A DNA stretch of 57,090 nt from Holosporaceae bacterium (GTDB lineage: Bacteria > Pseudomonadota > Alphaproteobacteria > UBA3830): assembly GCA_031257475.1 (NCBI GenBank), contig JAIROP010000036.1, positions 1-57,090 of the forward strand, written 5' to 3'. The notes under the pieces are model-generated. The model was not told the DNA's origin. It saw nothing but the letters and a program-made list of their open reading frames with translations, and did no database searches. Position 1 is the stretch's first letter. The number at the start of each line of letters is the position of its first letter. Both the position numbers and the translations under genes were made by a program. Of this stretch, positions 9,047 through 17,296 are shown one piece after another.

Positions 9047-10639
9047 CTAAATCAGCGCTCCCTGCTCTCCCTCAAGAGCAGTAGGAGTTTGTTGTTCAGT
9101 TTTATTGTCCAATTTCTTGCCATTGGCATCAAACACCGCTTTGTCGATTTTCAGCTGTCTATGTACGGTGACAACGACATTTTCCTTGACTTTTTTATTT
9201 TCCTTTTCATTTTCCTTTTTCATTTCAGCAATTATTCTCCCACTGACAACTTCGTATTGACCTGTTACAGATTCCTTCGACTTTTTGTTGGCCACTTGCA
9301 CAATGGGATTTGGGGAATCATGTATGGCATTGTTCATTTTTCCTATGAGCGCACTTATATCATTGGAGGTGGGTTTCCGAGGTGTTCCTCCATGATTCCT
9401 GGGAGAATCGCTGTCTCTGTTCTCTTTCCTTTGCATTAATTTATCTTTTGAGCCTCCATCGATTAAATTAATCTGCTGCAGTATCCAGGCTAACCCTTCA
9501 GCATCTTTTCCTTTGTTTAACTTCGCTTCTTCAGTCTTCTTGTGATTTTGAGCTTCGGTCAGCTTAGCTGCGATGTTGCCTCCACCGATGGTTTTCATCC
9601 TATGCATTAGATCTACATGTTCTTTTCCCTCGGATTCTTTGCGATTTTTCGCAGCACTAAGAATTTCCGGGGAATTCACCCGGTTCATTTTAAAAATGCT
9701 ATGTAGCAGTGAAATATTTTCATCGGTTTCATCGTCTTCGTCGTCATCATCTTTCTCACCATCTTTGGGATTGCGCAGGGAGAGGATAATTCCGCCATCA
9801 CCAACTAACCGCAGCATTTCTTCAACTCTCTTTTCTTTTACTTCCAAAGTTATACTAGAGGAATTCAATATTCCTCCAACTTTAGCCAGTCCACTAAATA
9901 AACCTTCTTCTTTTTGTTTTTTCTTCGCATTCTTTTTATCCAGTGCAGAATTGTCACTAACCGCAATTACCCTCAAGGCTTTGTATTTATATGTCCTTAT
10001 TCTGTCACCTGAATGTCCCATAATAATAACGTCAATGAGATCCCCAGGAGCCAGTGAATCGACGAAGTGTGCGGATTTTGAATCAACGGAAAATGTAACA
10101 GCCCGCCGCCCTTTTCTGATGAGCTTTTTTTCCCTTTCCAGCTCTTCCTTTTTTTTCTGCTCTTCCTCCTTTTTCCTTTTCTCTTCCATATCTTTTTTCT
10201 TTTTTTCAGGGTCTTCTTTGGTCAGCATTCGAATGGATAAAGGCGTTCCTGCAGGAATATTGGACGCAGCCCACATTTTCAGAGCATTGTTGTAGTCGGC
10301 TTTGTTGTTCAGGGCTACTCCAGCTTCATCCTTTGCTATAAAATGTGGCTGAATGGCATCCTGAGGCCATTTTTTCCAGGCCAAATTGGCCAATGATATT
10401 TTAGCATCCTTTTTGACGTCATTTGAAACCACCAACACCTCTCCACCTTTCTCTCTCAGAGTTTCTTTCACCATCAGCGGGATATCTGGCAGAGCAATAT
10501 CTTTTTTTTGCATAACTTTTGATTGATCATTGCTTGAAATTCTTACAGCTATGGGTAATAGCCATCTAACACCCAAAGTAACCGCCAAGGCTACCACAGC
10601 AGCTATCATCATAGGAAAAATATCTTTTCTTCCGTTCAT
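9047..10639 (-). CDS. cpaB: Pilus assembly protein CpaB/RcpC with large charged insertions
   Basis: 530 residues, roughly twice the usual CpaB. An N-terminal membrane segment (MIAAVVALAVTLGVRWLL) is followed by SAF-like parts (WAASNIPAGTPLSIRMLT and RAVTFSVDSKSAHFVDSLAPGDLIDVI). Between these lies an E/K-rich helix with KKKDMEEKRKKEEEQKKK, and later come a DDDDEDDETDE tract and a long basic, low-complexity tail. CpaB is a periplasmic partner of the secretin. The start at 10639 is supported by AGGTGG just upstream and by a one-base gap after the cpaA stop. The extra charged regions are unusual and may bind peptidoglycan or other components; this is inference. Confidence 0.82.
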   Translation of the reverse strand: MNGRKDIFPMMIAAVVALAVTLGVRWLLPIAVRISSNDQSKVMQKKDIALPDIPLMVKETLREKGGEVLVVSNDVKKDAKISLANLAWKKWPQDAIQPHFIAKDEAGVALNNKADYNNALKMWAASNIPAGTPLSIRMLTKEDPEKKKKDMEEKRKKEEEQKKKEELEREKKLIRKGRRAVTFSVDSKSAHFVDSLAPGDLIDVIIMGHSGDRIRTYKYKALRVIAVSDNSALDKKNAKKKQKEEGLFSGLAKVGGILNSSSITLEVKEKRVEEMLRLVGDGGIILSLRNPKDGEKDDDDEDDETDENISLLHSIFKMNRVNSPEILSAAKNRKESEGKEHVDLMHRMKTIGGGNIAAKLTEAQNHKKTEEAKLNKGKDAEGLAWILQQINLIDGGSKDKLMQRKENRDSDSPRNHGGTPRKPTSNDISALIGKMNNAIHDSPNPIVQVANKKSKESVTGQYEVVSGRIIAEMKKENEKENKKVKENVVVTVHRQLKIDKAVFDANGKKLDNKTEQQTPTALEGEQGALI

Positions 10640-10640
10640 G

Positions 10641-11249
10641 CTACCACCTGGCCAATAAGTTCTCAAAAATCACGTAAAAACCGCCACAAGCTATCGCAAT
10701 TCCGTAGGGGATTTCCTGCCGCACAGCATTAACCGTATACCTCCTTAGCGCAACAACCTTCTTGTCGATCCTACTTAGCGAAGGTAAAACAAAGTTTAAG
10801 AACTGTGTTTTATTTCGCCCTCTGCTCAGGGAATATAGGAAGCCAACTGCGCTTCGCCGCAGGAAAAAAATTTGACGCCCAAAAATTAGATAAATTATAG
10901 CTAAAATCATTCCTCCGACAGATATACCAATCCAGAATTCCGAAAGATTGTTCTCGGAGAGCAAGATGACTGGAAACAGAAGCTTAACATCTCCACCACC
11001 GATTAGGTTAAAATGATTTAAAACCAGAGTGCCCGCAAATGTTGCAATGGCTATTATTAACCCGTTGTAAAAATTGCTACCCGATATACCGCTCATCCAG
11101 GAGATTGCATAGAGCGCCATCAGTGCCAGTACATACTCATTTTCTATCCTGAAAAATACGAAATCGCAGACGCAGATGACCAGCAAAATCATCCCAAATA
11201 CCGCCCAAACTAACAATACTGAGCTCCCAATTTTTGATAGATTATTCAA
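10641..11249 (-). CDS. cpaA: Prepilin peptidase CpaA/TadV (A24 family)
   Basis: 202-residue multi-pass membrane aspartyl protease expected to cleave Flp prepilin leader peptides. The two catalytic aspartates are visible, one in the VCDFVFFRIEN block after the first membrane segment and one in GGGDVKLLFP (GxGD motif). The C-terminal IPYGIAIACGGFYV matches the family's PYGIAIAxGG end. It is the first gene of the pilus operon. No Flp pilin gene lies upstream of it, where one is often found. Confidence 0.88.
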   Translation of the reverse strand: MNNLSKIGSSVLLVWAVFGMILLVICVCDFVFFRIENEYVLALMALYAISWMSGISGSNFYNGLIIAIATFAGTLVLNHFNLIGGGDVKLLFPVILLSENNLSEFWIGISVGGMILAIIYLIFGRQIFFLRRSAVGFLYSLSRGRNKTQFLNFVLPSLSRIDKKVVALRRYTVNAVRQEIPYGIAIACGGFYVIFENLLARW

Positions 11250-11315
11250 TTGTTGGTAAAAATAATGTTAATCCTTATGAATTATTGAAAAAACAGCCAC
11301 ATCTTTACTTGAAAG

Positions 11316-11329
11316 GTAAAATATTTTAC
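11316..11329. promoter_or_regulatory. 14-base perfect palindrome in divergent promoter region
   Basis: GTAAAATATTTTAC is a perfect palindrome midway between divergent cpaA (minus) and the metallopeptidase-like gene (plus). A TTGAAA at 11309-11314 just before it could be a -35 element for the plus-strand gene, but no good -10 stands at the right distance. It could be an operator controlling either gene. Confidence 0.35.
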
Positions 11330-11368
11330 AATAGAGAGTATTAAAGTGGAGTAAAAATAGCCAGTCCT

Positions 11369-12463
11369 ATGAAAAAGAAACTTTTGCCTCTGGTTTCGGC
11401 CATTGTTCTACTTGCTATTCTGCTTGGAGCTGCCGAGGAAGTAGCCAAGTATTGCCCACAGGTTTCCATGAAGGCCTCATCGAAATGTATAAAATCCAAT
11501 GACGATGATCAATTTCAGGAGTGTGTATTTCCACTGGAAGCGTGGATTTCTCCATTGAAAATAGAAATATTCTCACCATTAAGTGCAAAGGAAACAGAGT
11601 ACTATCAAAAAAACACCTGGGATTCATCCAAGACACTGGAGCAAAATAGAAGAGCACTGGTACGTAATTTCATGAAAACCTGTATAGATCCGGTGGAAGA
11701 TTTTCTGTCCGCCGACGGGGGTGTAATATTGAAACTGGCCAGTAAAGTCGATGGATGGTTTATAAAATCTGCGAACATTGAAGAGGTCCGGAAACAAGAC
11801 CTTGAGGAAATTTTTTATCTGATGACAGATTCTCCTTTATTTTGCCAATTACTTCGTTCGTTACTTACCAAATACAACACATTGCCCTATAGACCACAGC
11901 GAGCTGTTCTTTTGTTCACCAAAGGAACTGCAAATCTTACATCCTACAGCGCTTTGCATCATGTGATAAATGTGAGAACTCTGGATCAGACAATTTTATC
12001 TGCCATTGACTGTACCAGGCACAAAATTCTATTTGGAGGAACCATCTTCCATGAAATGCTTCACTGGTTACATCAGATCTGTGACCTCAAAGAAAACAGG
12101 ACGCGCTGCATGTCTACCTCATGCATACAACGACGCCTTGGGGAATACTTGCCTTTCTATAGAGAAACAGAAAATTTGAAAAAAATAGCTAAATATTTTT
12201 CAAACGACGAAGAGTACTACACCATGTACGGTCTAAAGGAACATGAAGGATCATTGGTCTGGTATCCTCTCTGCGAAGCGTCCTATACCCTGGAACAGTA
12301 CCAATACGTCAGGAGCTGCCACGTATCCTTTGAAGGCCATCTTTCCGAGGAACATTCCTTCCTCAAACATTTCCGGGATTCTTCTTTCCTTAAATTTTTG
12401 CTTAGTTATCCTTTTCCCTCATTTGGCGAGGGGGATTTTGCGTGTTTGGACTCTTCTCATTGA
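11369..12463 (+). CDS. Exported HExxH zinc-metallopeptidase-like protein, unknown family
   Basis: 364 residues with a Sec signal peptide (KKKLLPLVSAIVLLAILLGAAEE). The zinc-peptidase motif HEMLH is at residues 228-232, in the hydrophobic context GGTIFHEMLHWLHQI. H228 and H232 would bind zinc and E229 would be the catalytic base. A third ligand is not obvious; glutamates near CEASYTLEQ are candidates. Numerous cysteines fit an oxidised compartment. The fold could be like secreted effector metallopeptidases (for example the M91/NleD type), but I cannot assign a family. It is divergent from the pilus operon and next to the VgrG cassette, a setting where an exported toxin or host-directed protease would make sense (inference). 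Confidence 0.6.
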   Translation: MKKKLLPLVSAIVLLAILLGAAEEVAKYCPQVSMKASSKCIKSNDDDQFQECVFPLEAWISPLKIEIFSPLSAKETEYYQKNTWDSSKTLEQNRRALVRNFMKTCIDPVEDFLSADGGVILKLASKVDGWFIKSANIEEVRKQDLEEIFYLMTDSPLFCQLLRSLLTKYNTLPYRPQRAVLLFTKGTANLTSYSALHHVINVRTLDQTILSAIDCTRHKILFGGTIFHEMLHWLHQICDLKENRTRCMSTSCIQRRLGEYLPFYRETENLKKIAKYFSNDEEYYTMYGLKEHEGSLVWYPLCEASYTLEQYQYVRSCHVSFEGHLSEEHSFLKHFRDSSFLKFLLSYPFPSFGEGDFACLDSSH

Positions 12464-12656
12464 TGCATTAAATTGAAAAAAACCTTACACCCTATTTAGA
12501 TATCGTTGCATACCGAGATTTTCAGTGAAGAAAGACTGAATTTAGAACAGAAAAGGAGCCTCCAGCCAGGAGTCCCCAATCCTGCAACACTCAACAGCTC
12601 ACCACAATCAACCCATACTTTTTTCGAGATATGCGCCAGGACGGAAAAGGCGACGC

Positions 12657-12968
12657 CTACCGACCAGGCCTCTGGCCAAATCTACTTCCGCCACCGTTAT
12701 TTCCACCACGAGATTCTTTCCCCGTGGAATGAGACTCAGAGACAAACATAAGTCGGCCTTCAAACTCGCATTTGTTCATCTTTTCTATTGCAACAGCAGC
12801 AGACTCATCTGAGGCCATTTCCACAAAACCGAACCCTCTGCTTCTGCCACTCATTTTATCTCGAATAACAACTGCGGATTCCACAGCTCCAAACTTCGAG
12901 AAAGCATCTCTCAGCGAATCATCATCGACTGAATAAGCCAAATTTCCGATATACAATTTTTTTGTCAT
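12657..12968 (-). CDS. RRM-domain RNA-binding protein, glycine-rich C-terminus
   Basis: 103 residues. A single RNA recognition motif spans residues 3-78, with RNP2 LYIGNL and RNP1 RSRGFGFVEM both intact. A short Gly/Arg/Ser-rich tail follows (GGNNGGGSRFGQRPGR). Such proteins are common in cyanobacteria and some proteobacteria, and usually bind single-stranded RNA, often in stress adaptation. The gene is isolated, with 182 bases upstream and 193 downstream that hold no other recognisable gene. Confidence 0.9.
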   Translation of the reverse strand: MTKKLYIGNLAYSVDDDSLRDAFSKFGAVESAVVIRDKMSGRSRGFGFVEMASDESAAVAIEKMNKCEFEGRLMFVSESHSTGKESRGGNNGGGSRFGQRPGR

Positions 12969-13150
12969 AGTCCACCCATATTAGAGGAAGCTTACAAAGA
13001 TAACACGAGCCCACCAAGCCTCCGATGCAAATGGACTAGATGTTGCTATATCTAGCACAAAAACCTAAATGAAAAAACAAAAAATTGAATGCACAACATA
13101 GAAATTTAGTGCCCGTTATGTAATTTTTGGACCAAAGGCAATGGTCTCTT

Positions 13151-13537
13151 TCAGATTAGAACAGTAAACTGGGAAGGCATATTTATCTTGATAACTCCTC
13201 CAAAGGAGCAGATGAGCATAGAATCGCTGGTCAACATTGGTCCTGGTTTTGCCATGACGGTTGGTTTTGTTGGTATCCAGGTTCCTGCAGGAGTTGGTAT
13301 GCATGGCCCCGGCGTAAGAACCCCGAGCGCAGCGGCTGTCAGCGAGGCAGTTATTGGATTTGCCATGCTCATGCATACTCCAAAGGGAGCTATATTCAGA
13401 AATGGAATGGTATCCATACAGGTTCCCATTGGACCCGCAGATCCAATCACCATGGGAGTTGGCAGGAAAGTAAGTGTTCCCGGAGCTGCTCCAAATGGGC
13501 ACATTGTTAGCGCGCCACAGCAAACCCCCATTCCCAC
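13151..13537 (-). CDS. PAAR-like (DUF4280) type VI secretion spike-tip protein
   Basis: 128 residues. The sequence has the DUF4280 PAAR-like pattern: a CCGALTMCPFGAAPGTL opening, NIAPFGVCMSMANP in the middle, TAAALGVLTPGPCIP and LICSFGGVIKI near the end. Conserved cysteines are in place for a metal-stabilised tip. PAAR-like proteins cap the VgrG trimer and can carry effectors. The GTG at 13537 is chosen because AGGAG lies 7 bases upstream, inside the end of the previous gene; an ATG at 13531 is the alternative. It follows the MORN gene with one base between stop and start. Long frames on the other strand and in another minus frame are shadows of this Gly/Pro-rich gene. Confidence 0.85.
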   Translation of the reverse strand: MGMGVCCGALTMCPFGAAPGTLTFLPTPMVIGSAGPMGTCMDTIPFLNIAPFGVCMSMANPITASLTAAALGVLTPGPCIPTPAGTWIPTKPTVMAKPGPMLTSDSMLICSFGGVIKINMPSQFTVLI

Positions 13538-13538
13538 A

Positions 13539-14144
13539 TTAGTTCTCCTGGTCCATGACTTTGCTTGATGTCAAATTGCCATCATCGTCGTAGGTATCTA
13601 TAACTCCGCAGGGTTTCCCCTCCTTGTAGGTGGATTCTTCCATGACGTTTCCACTGGGGAAATATTTTGTAACCTCCCCATCTAGTTGGTTATTTTTATA
13701 GGTAGAATGTTCCATGAGTGTGCCGTCTGGATAGAACGATTTACATTCTCCATTCTGCTGCCCGCTGGCGTATACAGCAATTCTTGTGACATTTCCCAGA
13801 TTATCAAAGGATGTAAAATTTCCCTCCAGAAGACCTTTTTTAAAGCGAGTCAAACCAATCCTGGAGCCATTTGAGAACAGGGTAGACTCTCCCTCAAGTT
13901 TCCCCGCCTTAAAAGATGTGGTCATGAGCAGATGTCCATCTGAGAAAAACTCTGCTGGTCCGGAGAGTCCTCCATTTTCGAAGATTAGTTTGCTGGCTAG
14001 CTGTCCATTACCGTCAAAAATTTTTGTTTCGCCATGTGGAACCCCACTTTTCATGGAAATAGACTTCAAAAGATGTCCCTGATCATCTTTTACTTCTGCA
14101 ATGGTTTCTGTGTCAGAAGAATCAGCCAAGTTGCACCATTCCAC
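13539..14144 (-). CDS. MORN-repeat (YwqK-like) protein between VgrG and PAAR
   Basis: 201 residues made almost entirely of tandem MORN-like units of about 21-23 residues, each with a G-x-L-x-G-E/P core such as AGKLEGESTLFSNG, NGECKSFYPDG and NQLDGEVTKYFPSG; about seven can be counted. No signal peptide. YwqK-type MORN proteins are listed as antitoxins or immunity partners. Here the gene overlaps the end of vgrG by 23 bases and precedes the PAAR gene by one base, so it belongs to the spike cassette. It may be an adaptor loading the spike or an immunity protein; the sequence does not decide. Confidence 0.75.
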   Translation of the reverse strand: MEWCNLADSSDTETIAEVKDDQGHLLKSISMKSGVPHGETKIFDGNGQLASKLIFENGGLSGPAEFFSDGHLLMTTSFKAGKLEGESTLFSNGSRIGLTRFKKGLLEGNFTSFDNLGNVTRIAVYASGQQNGECKSFYPDGTLMEHSTYKNNQLDGEVTKYFPSGNVMEESTYKEGKPCGVIDTYDDDGNLTSSKVMDQEN

Positions 14145-16290
14145 CGCCGATCTGAATCATGGGAGCTGATACTTTCGCCATGGCCTGTCCAGCAACCTCC
14201 ACCTGCAAACCTCCAATCTTTACTCCCAACTGACCATTCACCTCTGCCTGCATCTGCCCCTTCACGGATACATTCATTTTTGCAGCAGCATTTAGATTCA
14301 TACCGACGTCAACTTTTGTATCAGTGCCGGATTTCAGGGACATGGCTGTTCCGGCCTCCCCCTTAAAATCCGTACCCCCCTTGATGGAGAACGCAGTACC
14401 GGCTTCCATCGCAGTATCCTGTCCGGATTTTGCCGTAGTTTTTTTGCCAGATTCGATGACGATATTCCCGTCCACTTTGATGGTAAGATCACCGGATATT
14501 GTCAACTTATAGTTTCCTTTGATTTGGACTGTCTGGTTTCCATCCCCAAGTGTAATTTCGCGATTTCCCTTATCCAGCTTAATTGTGCTATTGCCTTCCT
14601 TCAGATTTGCAGAGAAGTTTCCCTTATCATTTGTGTATGAATTGTCCCCCTCATTCTGCACGGCAGTGACACTTCCCTTTTTATTTGTCCACAGACAATC
14701 ACCTTCGGTCATTAGATATTCGTCCTTGACGGCACCATTGGCCGATTGAAACTCCGTGAATCTAGATCCTTCCACGGATTCAACTTTAATATCCTTATGA
14801 ACATGAAAAAGAAACAGCTCTTTATCCTTTTCATCATAGAACGTTGCTTCGTGGTATCTCTCAGGATCTTTAAATGTGACAGTTTTTAGGGATGTTTTCA
14901 TGGAATCCTGGTCGGAATAGAGTGGTAAGTATTTGTCATTATACACACACCCAACAATCAAAGGCCTATCAGGATCTCCATTGAGAAAAACCACAACCAC
15001 CTCTTGGCCTATACGCGGAACAAAAATCCCTCCCCAATTGCTCCCTGCAAGCGGCTGTGCAACACGTATCCAACAGGAGTCCTCGCCATCTTTTTTACCC
15101 ATCTGATCCCAGTGGAAATGAACCTTCACGGAACAGTAGGCGTCCCTGAATATTTCTTCTCCGGAGGGACATACGACCACAGCCGTTTGAGCGCCTGATA
15201 CGCAAGGTTTTGGCGTACGCCTCAGTGGACGAAATGGAACTTTTTCTTCGACGGCTAGGAATCTATTCTCAAATTCAACGCCCAAATTGTTCGACCACTT
15301 GTACGACCAATGCAGTTCGAGAATTACCACTTTTTTGTTGAAAATTGCCGCAGTATGTCCTTTTATTTCGCATGGACACCCAGGAATCAGGTGGATAGCC
15401 GTTGATGAAAACTCGAATTTCTGGTGTTTAACCTCAAATTCCTGCACCCGCACCTTGGCCTGGTCGTCGCCCTCTTTTACCGCAGCAATTTTTCCAGGGT
15501 ATTCGTAGAGCATTGGTCCTTCCCATTTGGCATCCAGTGTACCAAACAGATTTGTCTGTGAAATGGTATGATTATAGTCTGTTTGAGAGTATCCTCCCGT
15601 ATTTATGGAGGCAGTCACCTGGGAAGCAAAGCATAACCCAATGGGCATTCTATCCTGCACAAGTTCTGCATACCTGACGGGTGCGCTTCCTAGAGCTTTT
15701 CCATAGCCGTCTGTGCCGTCTGCAAGCACAAGTGTATGCTTGCCAGCTTTATGTTCGAAAAAATAGAATATCCCTGCCCATTCCATTAGCCTGGAAATAA
15801 AATCGAAACTGCTTTCTCCGAATTGCACACAATACTCATTGACAACTTTTCCACAGGATTTGGTTCTGTCCTCCACATCACTGATTCCATTATCTTTTAG
15901 GACCTGCATGATAACGTCGATCGTAGATTTCTTCTGGAAAATAAGATAATTTCTGTCGAGGGTTAACAACCAAAGCTTTGGCTTTACCACGGCGCAATAT
16001 TCCGTTACGTAGACATCATCCTGGGCTGCTGTCGCTCCATGGGAAAGACTGGCTACTATGCCGTCAACATACCTTTCTTCCGATTCACTTCGGAATGTTA
16101 TGGTTACCGGCGAATTAAGAGATTTTTCCAGATCAATGGCATCATCTTTGGACGTAAATGCAATCTCAAATCTGTAAAGCTCGGATATGGCCTCTCTCCC
16201 AATTACGGATTTTACGGCCACCTCATCATCTCCACCAAATCCTCTGATGGTGACAAACAGCTGCGACTGGCTGGCCAGGGTTACAGTCAT
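14122..16290 (-). CDS. vgrG: Type VI secretion system spike protein VgrG
   Basis: 722 residues. The N-terminal gp27-like part (residues 1-370) includes MEWAGIFYFFEHKAGKHTLVLAD. The gp5 OB-fold region has the conserved WIRVAQPLAGSNWGG and FVPRIGQEVVVVFLNGDPDRP. The C-terminal beta-helix is built of short repeats (DKGN, EGN, GGTDFKGEAGTA and similar) and ends with APMIQIGGGMVQL. No extra catalytic domain is visible after the helix, so effectors probably ride on the PAAR-like partner. No sheath, baseplate or TssM genes are in the window. It heads the vgrG-MORN-PAAR cassette on the minus strand. Confidence 0.93.
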   Translation of the reverse strand: MTVTLASQSQLFVTIRGFGGDDEVAVKSVIGREAISELYRFEIAFTSKDDAIDLEKSLNSPVTITFRSESEERYVDGIVASLSHGATAAQDDVYVTEYCAVVKPKLWLLTLDRNYLIFQKKSTIDVIMQVLKDNGISDVEDRTKSCGKVVNEYCVQFGESSFDFISRLMEWAGIFYFFEHKAGKHTLVLADGTDGYGKALGSAPVRYAELVQDRMPIGLCFASQVTASINTGGYSQTDYNHTISQTNLFGTLDAKWEGPMLYEYPGKIAAVKEGDDQAKVRVQEFEVKHQKFEFSSTAIHLIPGCPCEIKGHTAAIFNKKVVILELHWSYKWSNNLGVEFENRFLAVEEKVPFRPLRRTPKPCVSGAQTAVVVCPSGEEIFRDAYCSVKVHFHWDQMGKKDGEDSCWIRVAQPLAGSNWGGIFVPRIGQEVVVVFLNGDPDRPLIVGCVYNDKYLPLYSDQDSMKTSLKTVTFKDPERYHEATFYDEKDKELFLFHVHKDIKVESVEGSRFTEFQSANGAVKDEYLMTEGDCLWTNKKGSVTAVQNEGDNSYTNDKGNFSANLKEGNSTIKLDKGNREITLGDGNQTVQIKGNYKLTISGDLTIKVDGNIVIESGKKTTAKSGQDTAMEAGTAFSIKGGTDFKGEAGTAMSLKSGTDTKVDVGMNLNAAAKMNVSVKGQMQAEVNGQLGVKIGGLQVEVAGQAMAKVSAPMIQIGGGMVQLG

Positions 16291-16382
16291 CCTACTATTC
16301 CACGATCAATCAATAAAAATAAACTATATAGAAAGTTTCGCTAAATTGTAAGATATAGAAGGATGCTTTTTCCTGCTTTTGC

Positions 16383-17270
16383 TCAGATGAGCAGGTCACA
16401 AAAATGCTGCGGAATTTCTGCAGTAATCTCAATGCTCAGATCTTCCAGAAAAATTTTATGAGCATGCAGAAACAATTCCAAGTGTCTACTCAGGTGTTTT
16501 AGCTCAGGATCCCTGCTGTATTTCTTATCTCCCAAAATCGGTGTTTTCAAAACATCGGCGCAGTGCACTCTGAGTTGGTGCTTCCGTCCCGTGAGTGGGT
16601 TAAGTTCCAGCAGTGTGTAATCTCCCATCAGCCTCACGGGATTATATAGAGTGACTGCCCGTTGCCCTTCCTCTGCAATTACCATTTTCTCCTCATTGCT
16701 AATAAAAGATTTTTTCAAAAAATTATCGATTTTCCCCGGGCGATGTATTTGTCCGCAGACAACGGCTAGATATGTTTTACGTATCCTATTTTCTCGAAAC
16801 AATTTTGTTAATTTTCCTGCATATTTCCGATTTTTAGCGATGAGCAAAACTCCAGACGCATCCCTGTCTAGACGGTGCACCAGACGGCACCTACAGTCTG
16901 GATAGGACTTGATAAAAGTTTCCACGCAGATGAAAATTTTACTTCCCAACTGCACAGCAAGCTTTGTTGGCTTGTTCAGTGCAAGAAAATTTTCATCTTC
17001 GTAGATAATCATGGATTTTAGCGAGTTGAACAATTTCTGTTCAAATACGTCGGTCGATTCCTTTGTCTCTTCCTCGAGATTTGCGAATATTTGTAGAATA
17101 TCCCCTTTTTGTAGTTTGGTTGACGGGGCGACTCTTTTGCCGTTTAGCTTAATTCTGCGGATCCGGAACTGCTTCTGCAGAAAAACATAACCAGCTCGGG
17201 ACAAAATACTTCTCGCGATCCTGTCTGCCCTGAGACCATCCTCATCCTCGGTGACTGTGTGTTCATACAT
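16383..17270 (-). CDS. rluC: Ribosomal large-subunit pseudouridine synthase, RluA/RluC type
   Basis: 295 residues. An N-terminal S4 RNA-binding domain (IRRIKLNGKRVAPSTKLQKGD) is followed by the RluA-family catalytic domain with HRLDRDASGVLLIAKN, containing the catalytic aspartate. LNPLTGRKHQLRVHC and PILGDKKY are also conserved. Length fits RluC (modifying U955/2504/2580 of 23S rRNA), though RluD or another paralogue cannot be excluded. It lies 26 bases downstream of the desulfurase-like gene on the same strand. Confidence 0.88.
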   Translation of the reverse strand: MYEHTVTEDEDGLRADRIARSILSRAGYVFLQKQFRIRRIKLNGKRVAPSTKLQKGDILQIFANLEEETKESTDVFEQKLFNSLKSMIIYEDENFLALNKPTKLAVQLGSKIFICVETFIKSYPDCRCRLVHRLDRDASGVLLIAKNRKYAGKLTKLFRENRIRKTYLAVVCGQIHRPGKIDNFLKKSFISNEEKMVIAEEGQRAVTLYNPVRLMGDYTLLELNPLTGRKHQLRVHCADVLKTPILGDKKYSRDPELKHLSRHLELFLHAHKIFLEDLSIEITAEIPQHFCDLLI

Positions 17271-17296
17271 GTCTGCAATATTTATTTCAGAGAACT

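Noticed and set aside
9573-10295. 240-codon plus-strand frame antisense to cpaB
   Set aside because: A Ser/Phe-rich translation is the expected shadow of the Lys/Glu-rich cpaB segment; no ribosome site or motif.
13116-13523. Second minus-strand frame of 135 codons over the same bases
   Set aside because: Composition rich in Asn, Ser and His with no family pattern; the frame ending at 13151 carries the DUF4280 motifs.
13188-13568. Plus-strand open frame of 126 codons opposite the PAAR-like gene
   Set aside because: Its Gly/Pro/Val-rich text mirrors the PAAR-like gene on the other strand, which has family motifs, conserved cysteines and a ribosome site.
16360-16400. Hairpin near the rluC stop as a terminator
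   Set aside because: The TGCTCA/TGAGCA stem is followed by A rather than T in the direction of rluC transcription.
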